Shown: piece by piece, positions 35,455 to 44,706 of the stretch | Position numbering within the stretch: the first letter of the stretch is position 1 | How the letters are laid out: the number at the start of each line of letters is the position of its first letter | DNA from: Novosphingobium sp. PhB165 | Lineage (GTDB): Bacteria > Pseudomonadota > Alphaproteobacteria > Sphingomonadales > Sphingomonadaceae | Length of the DNA: 64,000 bases | Assembly (NCBI RefSeq): GCF_004341845.1 | Contig: NZ_SLVB01000013.1 | Location: 45,426-109,425, forward strand | Direction: 5' to 3' | Notes under the pieces: generated by a model | Database searches by the model: none | Seen by the model: only the letters and a program-made list of their open reading frames with translations | What the model was told of the DNA's origin: nothing | Program-made: the position numbers and the translations under genes

Positions 35455-36657
35455 TCAGATCGCCGGGACTGGGGAGTTTTGAGGGGCCGGCGCTTGCAGG
35501 GCGGTCCGGGTGGGCGGCAGCTCCCGCACCGGCGCGCTCCGGCGTTGCAACACGGCAAGATGAGCCAGCGCGCGCGCCGAAACCAGCCGAATGCCGCCGG
35601 ACGAGGCGGTGCACCACCCCGCGTATTGCGCCAGCGAGGCGTCGAGATCGAAGCCGTCGGGCACGATCGCATCGGCTGTGACGATCGCGTCGGATATCGT
35701 CACCCATTGCCCGATGCGCGCGCCCGGCAGGACCACCACATTGCGCAGCAACGTCCCTGTCCCCACGGCGGCCGAAGCGTCGTTGCGGCCGCCCCTTGAA
35801 ACCGGCGCGGGCCATTCGGGGTCGAATGCGAGCGAGCCGGCGGCAATCTGCATCTGCACCGCATGATACGCGTCAAGCGTACCCAGGTCCTGCCACAGTG
35901 GCTCTGCGCCCGCGCGTCCCGGCAGGGCGTAGGCGTAAGCTTCGCCCGCCTTGACCAGCCGGGGAACGATGTGCTTTCCGAAATCGAGGTCGGCAATGGT
36001 TTTCGCCATTTCCACCAGCAGCGTGCGCAGCGCCTTCCAGTCGAAGACGTAGATGCCCATGGAGGCCAGCGCATGGCCGGGCCGGTCCTGCGCCGGGGGC
36101 GCGATGCGCGGCTTTTCGATGAAAGCTGTGATCCGGCCGGTTGCATCGGCGGCCAGAATACCGAATTCACTGGCCTGTGCGACCGGTACATGAACGACGC
36201 CTACCGTGACCGAGGCCGCCCGATCGCGGTGACGCGCGATCAGCGGACGATAGTCCATCTGATAAAGGTGGTCTCCCGCCAGCACGACGACGTGATCAGG
36301 TGCTTCGCTATCGATCGCTTCCACCACGCTGGCGACGGCGTGGCCGGTGCCGGCGAAGGGCCCGTGGTCGGCACCGTCAAGCACCTTGAATACGCAAGGC
36401 GAACGGTCGGAATGCCAAGCCTGCTCGAGATGGTCGTGCAGTGTCGCAGGCGCATGCTGCGTCAGCACCATTGCCTTGCGCAAACCCGAATTGACCACGT
36501 TTGCCAGAGTGAAATCGATGAGCCGGAAATCCGGGCCGATCGGAATGGCGGGTTTCGCCTCCTCGTTTGTCAGATCGTGAAGACGGCTTCCTTTGCCGCC
36601 GGCCAGCACGATGGACAGAACTTCACTGGGCGACGGAACGACTTTCGCAGATGCCAT
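35455..36657 (-). CDS. glgC: Glucose-1-phosphate adenylyltransferase
   Basis: Makes ADP-glucose from glucose-1-phosphate and ATP, the committed step to glycogen. The 400-aa protein opens the nucleotidyltransferase fold with VLAGGKGSRLHDLTNEEAKP, then DFTLANVVNSGL, VVLAGDHLYQMDYRP (metal-binding Asp), FIEKPRIAPP and SMGIYVFDWKAL. A left-handed beta-helix follows (VGTGTLLRNVVVLPGARIG). The C-terminal 40 residues are Pro/Ala-rich and look dispensable. ATG 36657 follows GAGGGGA; the longer frame to 36807 has no site. It is somewhat shorter than typical GlgC (about 420 aa). First gene of the glgC-glgX-treZ-treY operon, coupling glucan synthesis to trehalose formation. Confidence 0.93.
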   Translation of the reverse strand: MASAKVVPSPSEVLSIVLAGGKGSRLHDLTNEEAKPAIPIGPDFRLIDFTLANVVNSGLRKAMVLTQHAPATLHDHLEQAWHSDRSPCVFKVLDGADHGPFAGTGHAVASVVEAIDSEAPDHVVVLAGDHLYQMDYRPLIARHRDRAASVTVGVVHVPVAQASEFGILAADATGRITAFIEKPRIAPPAQDRPGHALASMGIYVFDWKALRTLLVEMAKTIADLDFGKHIVPRLVKAGEAYAYALPGRAGAEPLWQDLGTLDAYHAVQMQIAAGSLAFDPEWPAPVSRGGRNDASAAVGTGTLLRNVVVLPGARIGQWVTISDAIVTADAIVPDGFDLDASLAQYAGWCTASSGGIRLVSARALAHLAVLQRRSAPVRELPPTRTALQAPAPQNSPVPAI

Positions 36658-37274
36658 GTATCCCCTCGGTCGGATCTCGGGTTCTGCGACACAATTCGCC
36701 AACCGGGCCGGGGGTTCCGTATTCCTCACATAAGTCATGTCGATTTTTCGGACCTTGGCGGCAACGCCGCGCACGGGCGCTTCCCCAGACCGACCCGCCC
36801 GCGCCAAGGAAGGCTAGCGTCATTCCGACAAGGAAGATGAACCACTTAATCCGGGCCAAAATACCGAGGCGACCGGCGGAGCGCCGGCGCGCGGCCTTCG
36901 CTAAGAATAAGCACCATGCTGAAGAATCGGGACTTCGATTTCTTAAGCCAAAATCTCCAGCCCGAGCCAGCTTCGATTTTTCAAATTGCTCCCGTTCTCA
37001 CTCGAGGTGTTTCCGGGCACAGTCACTGGAAGCGGTGCCCGCTAGCTCTTCCCCATTCGACGCGGAACGATTGACGCTTCACGCGCGGCCTCTTCCCCCG
37101 ATGCCAGAGGTCCTGGTCGAGGTCCCTCTCCAGCGCGCGTCCCATTAATGCCCCACGCATGGGCGAGCAAAGACCTGAATAGGGGTGGTAAAGGGTCCCG
37201 CAAGGGCCATCTCAGCAGAAAGGCAGCTGCCCCGCTCGGCTTCCTGCCGAGAACAATCTACCGGATTTAACCCG
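36658..37274. other. Intergenic upstream of the glg-tre operon
   Basis: 617 bp; should contain the operon promoter. No good EcfG or sigma-70 boxes were identified. A minus frame starting at 36859 begins with a hydrophobic stretch but has only a TTG start and no ribosome site. Confidence 0.4.
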
Positions 37275-37610
37275 TTATCCAGGCTTTCGACCGACGTCAC
37301 CGCCGCCGCCGTGCATACCTGGATGGCGGCGCTCAGAAATCATGTCGCTGCGCTCGTTCGGATCTTTGCGCTGAGAATCGCGCCCTTCCTGCGATGAAGA
37401 AGCTTCACGATCACTCTGCTTTTCGGCCTGTTCCTGCACCGCGGGGTCGTTGCTGGAAGTTGCCTCGGTTTGACCGCCCTTTAGTCCACGGGCTTCGAGT
37501 TCACTCGTCTTCTGCGCGTCCACGCCTTCTGCGATTTCCCGGTTTTTAGAGTCGTTATTCGCGCCATCGCCGGAGGATGGAGCTGGCCCGATGGATGTTT
37601 GACCTACCAT
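37275..37610 (-). CDS. Hydrophilic low-complexity protein (111 aa), possibly stress-related
   Basis: ATG 37610 follows AAAGGAGA at ideal distance. The protein is extremely hydrophilic, rich in Ser, Gln, Asp, Glu and Gly, with no hydrophobic core (for example NDPAVQEQAEKQSDREASSS, SERRHPGMHGGGGDVGRKPG). It is probably disordered, like small desiccation- or stress-associated proteins of sphingomonads. The same frame is open upstream to 37850 but that part has another character and no start signal. A GGAAC at 37656-37652 lies at promoter distance, with a poor -10. No family was recognised. Confidence 0.5.
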   Translation of the reverse strand: MVGQTSIGPAPSSGDGANNDSKNREIAEGVDAQKTSELEARGLKGGQTEATSSNDPAVQEQAEKQSDREASSSQEGRDSQRKDPNERSDMISERRHPGMHGGGGDVGRKPG

Positions 37611-38406
37611 ATGCATTCTCCTTTTTGAGAGAAGGTCTGCGGTGTAACAAAGTTCCCCTGCCACCAATGCATCGTCGGGTATGTCTTCCTGCTCCACTGT
37701 GATCTGCAAGATAGCTCCGATGCTTTGGCGCGGGCACGCGTTGACAACATCCCAGTTCACCGAGTTGGAGCTTTGAAGCACATGCGAGGTGGCTGCCTGA
37801 TAGCGAAACATCCATTCTTGCCAGAAAACTAACGTGCTGCCATCGGCCACGGCCTGACGGCCCCTTCCGTCTCCAGTTTGCTTTTTAAAGCACCTTCCAA
37901 AAATGGGTCGTGTGACGCGCCTTATCCGTTGGCGCGTTCTTGGCGATGGAAGTGACGGTCCATCTCTCCGATTTCAGCTCCTGCCCGAAGACTTGCTTAT
38001 CTCAGATCAAGTCGATTTTGTCTCAAGTCAGGAGCCAAATCGGGTACCACCGCATTATCTCGGCATGGCACGCGGCGCCGCTTCGCGGTCCGACGCCATC
38101 AAGGTCAGTCGAAGAGCGCATACTGCTTCAAAAAACGCATGCGACTGCCCCGGTTGGGACAACCTTGCTGACACAAGGTAATACTTTGCGGCGAGCGGGT
38201 CTGAACGCAACCACGAGCGTTCTACCGTTGGCACCCTACCTCTACCGCGTCTGTAATTTTTCGAAATCGATTCGGGATGACCGAAGTGACCGGTGATGTC
38301 TCCTCTGTCAGGACAAGAGTTGGCGTCCTGACATTCCATGATCTTACAGAGATGGGACAATTTAATTTCAAGCCGACGGTAACGGCTGCCAACATGGAGA
38401 AAAGCA
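37611..38406. other. Intergenic, nothing recognised
   Basis: 796 bp between divergent small genes. Several short overlapping frames, none with a ribosome site and a plausible fold. Confidence 0.4.
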
Positions 38407-38640
38407 ATGCGTGCACTGCTACGATTGGGTGTCCTCGCGGGACTTGGCTACTTCATCTACTCGAAGTTCGCAGGATCGCACGGATTGGATGACGATGACC
38501 GCGGCCCCGTGGGCTCGTCGGGCGTAGTTCGTAATGCGGGCCCGGAAGAGCAATCAGGCATCCGCAATGACGATTGGGATTCCTTAGACGAACAGATCGA
38601 CGGAAGTTTTCCTGCCAGTGATCCTCCGGGGAGCTACTGA
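38407..38640 (+). CDS. Small membrane-anchored protein with FPASDPP motif (77 aa)
   Basis: ATG 38407 follows GGAGAAAAGC. The first 20 residues (MRALLRLGVLAGLGYFIYSK) form one membrane helix with a positive N-side. The rest is acidic and polar and ends DEQIDGSFPASDPPGSY. The D..DESFPASDPP-type ending is a recurring signature of short proteins of unknown function in sphingomonads and rhizobia. No enzymatic motif. Monocistronic as far as can be seen. Because the motif recurs at C-termini, a role as a recognition or degradation tag is conceivable but unproven. Confidence 0.65.
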   Translation: MRALLRLGVLAGLGYFIYSKFAGSHGLDDDDRGPVGSSGVVRNAGPEEQSGIRNDDWDSLDEQIDGSFPASDPPGSY

Positions 38641-38954
38641 CTACCCGCGGATCTCCAGTTGATGCTCGCCGTTATCGGGGAGTGACTTCGCGGCCGCAAC
38701 TGGACTTGGGCCGTCAGATGCTCGCGCTGCCCCAGTCGGCCGGGTCGTTCGAATACTTGCCCATTCCCGCCAACGAAAAATTTCCGGCGGCCAGGGCATA
38801 GCGGAGGGATGCGAATGCATGACGGACGCCCCGTGTCTAATTGGCCAAGTGACATCGATCGAATGGTCGATTGGCGAGCACCGGATACCCGGCGATCTAT
38901 CCCGCCCGTGGCGCCCACAAATCTGCCATGGCCGAGTTGCCGGAGTAACAAACA
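38641..38954. other. Intergenic upstream of the GH130 gene
   Basis: 314 bp. Two minus-strand frames overlap here without ribosome sites. Nothing recognised. Confidence 0.4.
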
Positions 38955-40094
38955 ATGAAATATGACGTCGACGCCCTGGTGGTTCTCCCAGACGACATTG
39001 ATCTGGCTCGTTCACCGCTCGCAAACCACATCGATGCGGAAACGTTTGTGCTGGGTGCTTTCAATCCGGGGCTGACCAGATTGCCCAATGGCAATTTACT
39101 GCTGATGGTGCGCGTAGCTGAGGCGCTACGGGATCCAATAGCTGATGGCCATCTGCACAACATTCGCTGGGAAGCCGAGGGCGATGGCCGTTTTGTCACC
39201 GACGCTTGGCCGTTGGAGCTGGTCGACACGTCGGATCCTCGCACAGTGCGCCTTCGTGGTGGCGGCTGGAATATCATGGTCCTGACTTCGCTTTCATGGC
39301 TACTGCCGGTCGAGCTGACCCCGGACGGGATGACCCCTGTCGCGTTCCACTACGATAGGGCGATTGCGCCAATCAACGGCTTGCAGTGCTACGGCGTCGA
39401 GGATCCGCGGATCAGCTTCGTGGAAGGTCAATGGCTCATGACGACCTGCTCGATCGGCCCCGAGCGCCAGTGCACAACGCTGTACACCTCGAGCAATGGG
39501 ATGGATTGGACATTCACCGACATCCTCCTGGACCATCAAAACAAAGACATGCTGTTGTTCGAAGGCCTGATCAACAATCAGTACTGGGCACAGACCCGGC
39601 CCCTTGGGGATGCTTACTTTGCATACCCTCCCGGTAGTGAATGGCGCGCCGGCCCGTCAATAAATCTCGCGCATTCGCCGGACGGACGATTTTGGAAGCC
39701 ATTCTCGAAGCCGGGAATTCGGCCGCATGCCGCGACCCTGGCCACCGCCCGAATGGGTGGGGGAAGTCCTCCTCTCCTGACAAAAGGCATAGAGGATGGT
39801 GGATGGTTATCTCTTTGGCATGGTGTCGAACCAAAGGAACTGGTTGGAATTTATCGGACCTATTGGTCAATACTGGCAAGTGACGATCCCAGTACTGTCG
39901 TTCGTTCGTGCCACAAACCGCTACTGGAGCCGAACCCAGACCTCACCATACCGATCGAACATCAGATGTATTTGCGAGACGTCGTTTTCACCACGGGGAT
40001 TGTAGACGCCGGAGACCACTACATCGTCGCCTCTGGAGAAGCAGATCTCGCATGCCGCATCACCCATATACCAAAGTCGGCATTCTCGCCATAA
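38955..40094 (+). CDS. GH130-family glycoside phosphorylase/hydrolase
   Basis: GH130 enzymes phosphorolyse or hydrolyse beta-mannosides. This 379-aa protein has the family's five-bladed propeller signatures: FNPGLTRLPNGNLLLMVRVAE (residues 36-56, with the sugar- or phosphate-binding Arg), GVEDPRISFVEGQWLM (catalytic Asp in the GVEDPR motif), LLFEGLINNQYWA, and the late WLSLWHGVE. No signal peptide, so the cytoplasm is likely. ATG 38955 follows GGAG with a 9-base spacer. The convergent GT4 glycosyltransferase 6 kb away is a frequent genomic companion of such enzymes; together they may build and turn over a mannose-type glycan. Exact linkage specificity is not decidable. Confidence 0.8.
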   Translation: MKYDVDALVVLPDDIDLARSPLANHIDAETFVLGAFNPGLTRLPNGNLLLMVRVAEALRDPIADGHLHNIRWEAEGDGRFVTDAWPLELVDTSDPRTVRLRGGGWNIMVLTSLSWLLPVELTPDGMTPVAFHYDRAIAPINGLQCYGVEDPRISFVEGQWLMTTCSIGPERQCTTLYTSSNGMDWTFTDILLDHQNKDMLLFEGLINNQYWAQTRPLGDAYFAYPPGSEWRAGPSINLAHSPDGRFWKPFSKPGIRPHAATLATARMGGGSPPLLTKGIEDGGWLSLWHGVEPKELVGIYRTYWSILASDDPSTVVRSCHKPLLEPNPDLTIPIEHQMYLRDVVFTTGIVDAGDHYIVASGEADLACRITHIPKSAFSP

Positions 40095-40238
40095 TCGCGT
40101 CGGCCGCTGACCCAGCAAGGACGAAGCACTCTTCCTCTGAAAATTAGAGCGGATTTCAGACGTTTTGAATCGATGGGTGATTCCCATTGGCCCGAATTCC
40201 TGATGCAGCATCCGTTCTGGTGAAGAAAGACGGCAGGG

Positions 40239-40511
40239 ATGGCTCGTTCGATGGATTTGCGCTCTCGGTTCTGGCCGGCGGAAGATGGCGGACTAATTTG
40301 TCGCGCTGCCGCAGACCGGTTTGGCGCCGCGCCGTCAACAGCCATCCGCTGGCGGGCGCAACGGTTCGAAACAGGGACTTTGCCCCCAAGCCGCGGGGCC
40401 GAGACATGCGCTCACGATGGGATGAAGAGCGTGCAGCGGACATCCTGGATATTTTGGGAGGTGCGCAAGGACATCGCGCTTGAAGACCGCGCGTCCAAAA
40501 TCGCGTTCTAA
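40239..40511 (+). pseudogene. IS630-family transposase remnant (N-terminal, frameshifted)
   Basis: The frame MARSMDLRSRF... CRAAADRFGAAPSTAIRW matches the helix-turn-helix start of IS630 transposases (DLR.RV..A...G.S.R.AA.RFGVS.STAIRW). It then switches frame: KPRGRDMRSRWDEERAADIL is read in one frame and WEVRKDIALEDR in another. The DDE catalytic part is absent. The sequence starting near 40148 (GAGCGGATTTCAGACG) just after a TA may be the left terminal repeat. A dead fragment marking past transposition. Confidence 0.7.
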
Positions 40512-40981
40512 GCCATCTAGGAGACACATTATAGCAGACAATGAGGGCATACGCGGTCGCGGGACAGTTCACGCCCGGCGTCGCTGACTTCGGCCGCTTT
40601 CCTCTCACCGAAACTCCTGGAATACCTGTCATAAGCCTCGGGCCGGAAGGCCTGGCGGCTTTGCCGGGAAGGCGGCTCAAGCGCTTTTGCAAGGCGGGGT
40701 TGCGCGTGAGGTTCCAAACGATGTCGCGGTCAGGTCCCTCCCCTGGAAACTCGATTGATCCCTGCCCCTCGCCCGCCTTTCGTCACCTACATCTTTCCTC
40801 GGCCTCGATAGTGCTCCGCGGCGGACTTCCCGACGCACGCCGTGCGGCAACGCAGCACGGATCAGCATACCGATCGGGACGCGGAGAAGGCCCAGCCGCA
40901 CGACCGAAATCCATCGTAGTTCGGCACCAAGAGCAGCGCTTCGCGTTCCTCGATTCTCAGCCCAACTAAGGAGTTGCCTGC
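40512..40981. other. Intergenic before the Mfd-paralogue operon
   Basis: 470 bp. A plus frame at 40541-40969 is open but has no ribosome site and no family resemblance. Should contain the promoter of the downstream operon. Confidence 0.4.
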
Positions 40982-41578
40982 ATGGAAGACATCGCCGGTT
41001 GGATCGCGCCTGCTGCCACCATGATCGCCGCCATGATGACCGGAGCCAATCTCGGCGTTCGGATCTCGGGCTGGGACCTCGTCGTCTTCGCGATCGCCTC
41101 GATCGCCGGGTCGGTGGTGGGGCTGTCGTCCGGGCAGACCAATCTCCTCGCCACCAATGGTCTCCTGACCTTCGTCAATCTGATCGCCGTGTGGCGCTGG
41201 CTGGGCAAGCAGGGTACCTATGAAGATGGCGGTAAGTTGGCCGCCGAGGCCAGCCGCCGCTCTGCTTACCCGACCCTTTTCACCACTACGGGTATCGCCG
41301 CCGTGCCGGTCGCGGCGGCCAACGGCAAGAAGCTCGGGAATGCGGGTGATGTGCTCGTCTCATGCAAGAGGGGCAAAGTAAGCTACGTCGTGGCCGACTC
41401 AAGCGGTGTCGGCGGCATCGGCGAAGAATTGCGCGCGGTCGGTCGGGCACAGTTCGACTTCGCCTGCGATCGGGTGAAGTTACGTCGCCTCCGCGCCTGG
41501 TTCGAAAGCTTGCCGCCGCTTGCCGATGGAGACTGGGCCGCCGCCCGGCCTGAGATGGCTTGGAGTCCTGATCGATGA
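40982..41578 (+). CDS. Membrane protein with PRC-barrel-like C-terminal domain, coupled to the Mfd paralogue
   Basis: ATG 40982 follows AAGGAG. The 198-aa protein has two N-terminal membrane helices (about 8-22 and 30-52: AATMIAAMMTGANLGV, VVFAIASIAGSVVGLSSG) and a possible third (LLTFVNLIAVWRWLG). A soluble region of about 110 aa follows, with strands (GDVLVSCKRGKVSYVVADSS) that resemble a PRC-barrel. The TGA stop overlaps the start of the Mfd-like gene (ATGA), so the two are translated together. A membrane protein coupled to a transcription-repair-type helicase is unusual. Function unknown. Confidence 0.65.
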   Translation: MEDIAGWIAPAATMIAAMMTGANLGVRISGWDLVVFAIASIAGSVVGLSSGQTNLLATNGLLTFVNLIAVWRWLGKQGTYEDGGKLAAEASRRSAYPTLFTTTGIAAVPVAAANGKKLGNAGDVLVSCKRGKVSYVVADSSGVGGIGEELRAVGRAQFDFACDRVKLRRLRAWFESLPPLADGDWAAARPEMAWSPDR

Positions 41579-44500
41579 CCGCTTCTCGCGGTTTGGGGGA
41601 GACCGCCCTGACGCTTGCCGAAGGCCTGCGTGCCGGTGATCTCCTTTACCTGGCAGACGACGACCACGAGGCCGAGATGGTGGCTGCCGCTCTAGCAGCA
41701 TTGGTTCCCAACGCCCGCGTCGTCTTCGTTCCATCGAGTGACACTCTGCCCGGCGACCGCGCGCCTGCTTCCCCTGCAAATATCGGTCGGCGGGTCGCGG
41801 CCCTGCGCGATCTGCGCAGGCTTGCCCTTGACGACGAGCGGCCGCGCCTCGCAGCGATTATGAGCGGCGAAGCAGCGGCCAGGCTTTATGAGGAGCCCTC
41901 CGCATTCGACGCGGCCCCGCCGAGCCTGCGGACCGGTGACCCGATCCACATCGGGGGCTTCGCTGCCCAAATGGAGGGGCTCGGATATTTCAGCGACGAC
42001 CGGGTGGACGAGCCCGGCGAAGTCGCGGTGCGCGGCGATGTTATCGACATCTTCCCTGCCGACGCTGGCCTTCCCGCGCGGATCGATGTCGCGGAAGGGC
42101 GGGTCGCCGGGATCCGCCGCTACGACCCCGCAACGCAGCTAAGCGAAGAGCCATGCGACTACCTGGAAATCGGCCGGGCCGCCGAACCTGTCTCGAAGGC
42201 GAAGGTCTCGATCCTCGCCCACTTGGTGCCAGGTCATGTTTATTTGTCGCCCAAGGCGGACAAGCGCCGGCAGCGCTTCATCCGGCTCGCCGGGCAAGCG
42301 GCCAGCGGGGGCGGCGGGGCGATCGACGCCGTTTCCGAGGATCTTTGGACTAACGAGCTTGCCGCCTGGGTGCAGGGGGAACCGGCGAGGAGAGTTTCGC
42401 CAATCCCACGCTTTGCCGAGCAGAAATCCCCCCTCGCCGCGTTGCGGCGTTTCGCATCGCCGTTGCTCGCCGCCGGACAGCGGATGCTGCTAGTCGGCAG
42501 CGAACGTGATATTCGTTTCCTGAGACCCAAGTTTGCAAAGATCTTCAAGATCGAGGTGGAAACGCTCGAACACATTGAAGATGTGGCGGGACTTCCCGCA
42601 GGGGGCGTCGCAACGCTTGTCGCGCCGATCGACCGCGGCGCTGACTCGAACGACGTTTTGATGATCGCCGCGGCCGATCTTCTCGGCAGCCGTGCCCTGT
42701 TGGACAATGTTGAGCAGACGCAGGCTGGATTGCAGCTTGCAAGCGGCGACATCCGCTCGGGTGATCTGGTGGTCCATGAGGATCATGGAGTCGGCCGGGT
42801 GGTCGGCTTGGAACATGCGCCCGGTGACGCCGGGGTCGATCTCATCGTTCTCGAATATGCCGGGGGCCACCGCCGTTTGGTACCGGTGCATGAGGCCGGC
42901 CGGCTATGGCGCTACGGCGGCGACGGAGATGCTGTGAAGCTCGACAAACTCGACGGCTCGACTTGGGAAAAGCGGCGCGGGTCGATCGACGAAGCCGTGG
43001 CCGAAAGCGCTCGCGAACTGCTGCTCCTCGCAGAGAAGCGGCGCCAGTTCGAAGCACCGGTGATCGAACCCGACTCCGCCAGCTACGAACAATTCGTCGC
43101 GACCTTTCCATTCAACGAGACTGCGGATCAGGCACGGGCAATCCAGGCCGCGCGCGACGATCTTGCTTCGGGCCGGCCAATGGACCGCCTCGTCATCGGC
43201 GATGTCGGCTATGGCAAGACCGAGGTCGCACTGCGCGCTGCGGCACTCGCCGCCCTCGCGGGCTACCAGGTCATTGTGGCAGCGCCGACAACCGTACTTG
43301 TACGCCAGCACCTGCAGACATTCGAGCGCCGCTTCGAAGGCACGGGTGTGAAAGTTGCCGGTCTGTCGCGGCTGTCCAGCGCGGCGGAGAAGAAAGCAGC
43401 CAAAGCGGGCCTCGCCGATGGGTCTATTGGAATCGTCGTCGGCACGGCTGCGGTCATGGCGAAGGACGTCAGCTATGCGCGGCTCGGACTCGTCATCATC
43501 GACGAGGAACAGCGCTTTGGCGCGGCCGATAAGGCCAAGTTGCGGAGACGCGTGGAAGTGCACCTCCTGGCCATGAGCGCGACACCGATACCGCGCACGC
43601 TCCACCGCGCGATGATCGGTCTACAGCAGATTTCGATCATCGCCACTCCGCCGGCGCGGCGTCAGCCGATCCGCACAATCCTTGCCACGCCCGATGATGC
43701 CATGATTCGAACGGCGCTGCTGCGCGAACGCTCGCGGGGCGGACAAAGCTTCGTTGTCGTGCCCCGGGTTGAGGACCTCGGGCCCCTCGCCGCGCGCTTG
43801 GCCCGCATCGTGCCCGACCTCCTCCTCTTCGAAGCGCACGGCAAGATGCCGGCCGGCGCCATCGACGAGGTGATGGTCCGCTTTGGCGACGGTGAAGGCG
43901 ATGTCCTGTTGGCGACCAACATCATTGAAGCGGGGCTCGACGTGCCGCGCGCCAATACCATGATCGTCTGGCGCGCAGACCGCTTCGGCCTCGCCCAGCT
44001 TCACCAACTGCGCGGACGGGTGGGGCGCGGCAATCGCCGGGGGCAGGTCATCCTTCTGACCGACGGCGGCGAGATCGCCGAACGCACGATGAAGCGGCTG
44101 CGAACGCTGGCCGCCTACGACCGGCTTGGTGCGGGGTTCGAGATCAGCGCGGCAGACCTCGACCAGCGCGGCGCCGGCGACCCGCTCGCCGATACCCAGG
44201 CGGGGCACATGAAGCTCGTCGGCGTCGACCTCTATCAAAACCTGTTCGAAGCTGCACTGCGGCAAGCCCAGGGGCAGGATCCGGGTTTGTGGAAGCCCGA
44301 CCTCAATCTGGGAGACGCCGGCGGCTTGCCGGCGGAATGGATACCTGACACCGATATCCGGCTCGGTCTCTACGTGCGTCTCGCACGCCTCATTTCCGAG
44401 GGCGAACTCGACGCGTTCGAAGCGGAACTTGCCGACCGGTTCGGTCGGCCCCCGCCCCCTGCCGAGCGGCTGCTCGCTGCAGCGCGCATCGGCATCCTCG

Positions 44501-44703
44501 CCCGCGCGGCGGGAATAGAGCGTGTAGACGCCGGCCCCGCAGCCATCGCTCTCACCCCGCGCGGCGGCGAACTGCACCTGCCGGATGGCACCGATCTCAC
44601 CGAGACGGATGGACGCTGGTTGCTGAAGGAGCGGGCTGACGAAGATGCCAGACTGACGCGGGTAGCGGAGCTTCTCGAGACCCTTGTCCCGCCAGGAGGT
44701 TGA
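41575..44703 (+). CDS. Mfd-like transcription-repair coupling factor paralogue
   Basis: A 1042-aa protein with Mfd architecture, about 100 aa shorter than usual. The N-terminal UvrB-homologous part is diverged (ALTLAEGLRAGDLLYLADDD). A RNA-polymerase-interacting domain begins near 395 (DLVVHEDHGVGRVVGLE). The translocase has Walker A GDVGYGKTEVA (about 542), DEEQRFGA (about 643), SATPIPRTL and RGRVGRG (about 812), with a TRCF C-terminal domain (880-980). It starts inside the stop of the membrane-protein gene, and a broken flavoprotein gene follows 3 bp later. Usual mfd is a stand-alone housekeeping gene; this context suggests a second copy. It may strip RNA polymerase from DNA without UvrA recruitment, or serve another repair role. 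Confidence 0.85.
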   Translation: MTASRGLGETALTLAEGLRAGDLLYLADDDHEAEMVAAALAALVPNARVVFVPSSDTLPGDRAPASPANIGRRVAALRDLRRLALDDERPRLAAIMSGEAAARLYEEPSAFDAAPPSLRTGDPIHIGGFAAQMEGLGYFSDDRVDEPGEVAVRGDVIDIFPADAGLPARIDVAEGRVAGIRRYDPATQLSEEPCDYLEIGRAAEPVSKAKVSILAHLVPGHVYLSPKADKRRQRFIRLAGQAASGGGGAIDAVSEDLWTNELAAWVQGEPARRVSPIPRFAEQKSPLAALRRFASPLLAAGQRMLLVGSERDIRFLRPKFAKIFKIEVETLEHIEDVAGLPAGGVATLVAPIDRGADSNDVLMIAAADLLGSRALLDNVEQTQAGLQLASGDIRSGDLVVHEDHGVGRVVGLEHAPGDAGVDLIVLEYAGGHRRLVPVHEAGRLWRYGGDGDAVKLDKLDGSTWEKRRGSIDEAVAESARELLLLAEKRRQFEAPVIEPDSASYEQFVATFPFNETADQARAIQAARDDLASGRPMDRLVIGDVGYGKTEVALRAAALAALAGYQVIVAAPTTVLVRQHLQTFERRFEGTGVKVAGLSRLSSAAEKKAAKAGLADGSIGIVVGTAAVMAKDVSYARLGLVIIDEEQRFGAADKAKLRRRVEVHLLAMSATPIPRTLHRAMIGLQQISIIATPPARRQPIRTILATPDDAMIRTALLRERSRGGQSFVVVPRVEDLGPLAARLARIVPDLLLFEAHGKMPAGAIDEVMVRFGDGEGDVLLATNIIEAGLDVPRANTMIVWRADRFGLAQLHQLRGRVGRGNRRGQVILLTDGGEIAERTMKRLRTLAAYDRLGAGFEISAADLDQRGAGDPLADTQAGHMKLVGVDLYQNLFEAALRQAQGQDPGLWKPDLNLGDAGGLPAEWIPDTDIRLGLYVRLARLISEGELDAFEAELADRFGRPPPPAERLLAAARIGILARAAGIERVDAGPAAIALTPRGGELHLPDGTDLTETDGRWLLKERADEDARLTRVAELLETLVPPGG

Positions 44704-44706
44704 TGC

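Noticed and set aside
43621..44577. 318-codon minus-strand frame inside the Mfd paralogue
   Set aside because: Antisense of well-conserved helicase motifs; no motifs of its own.
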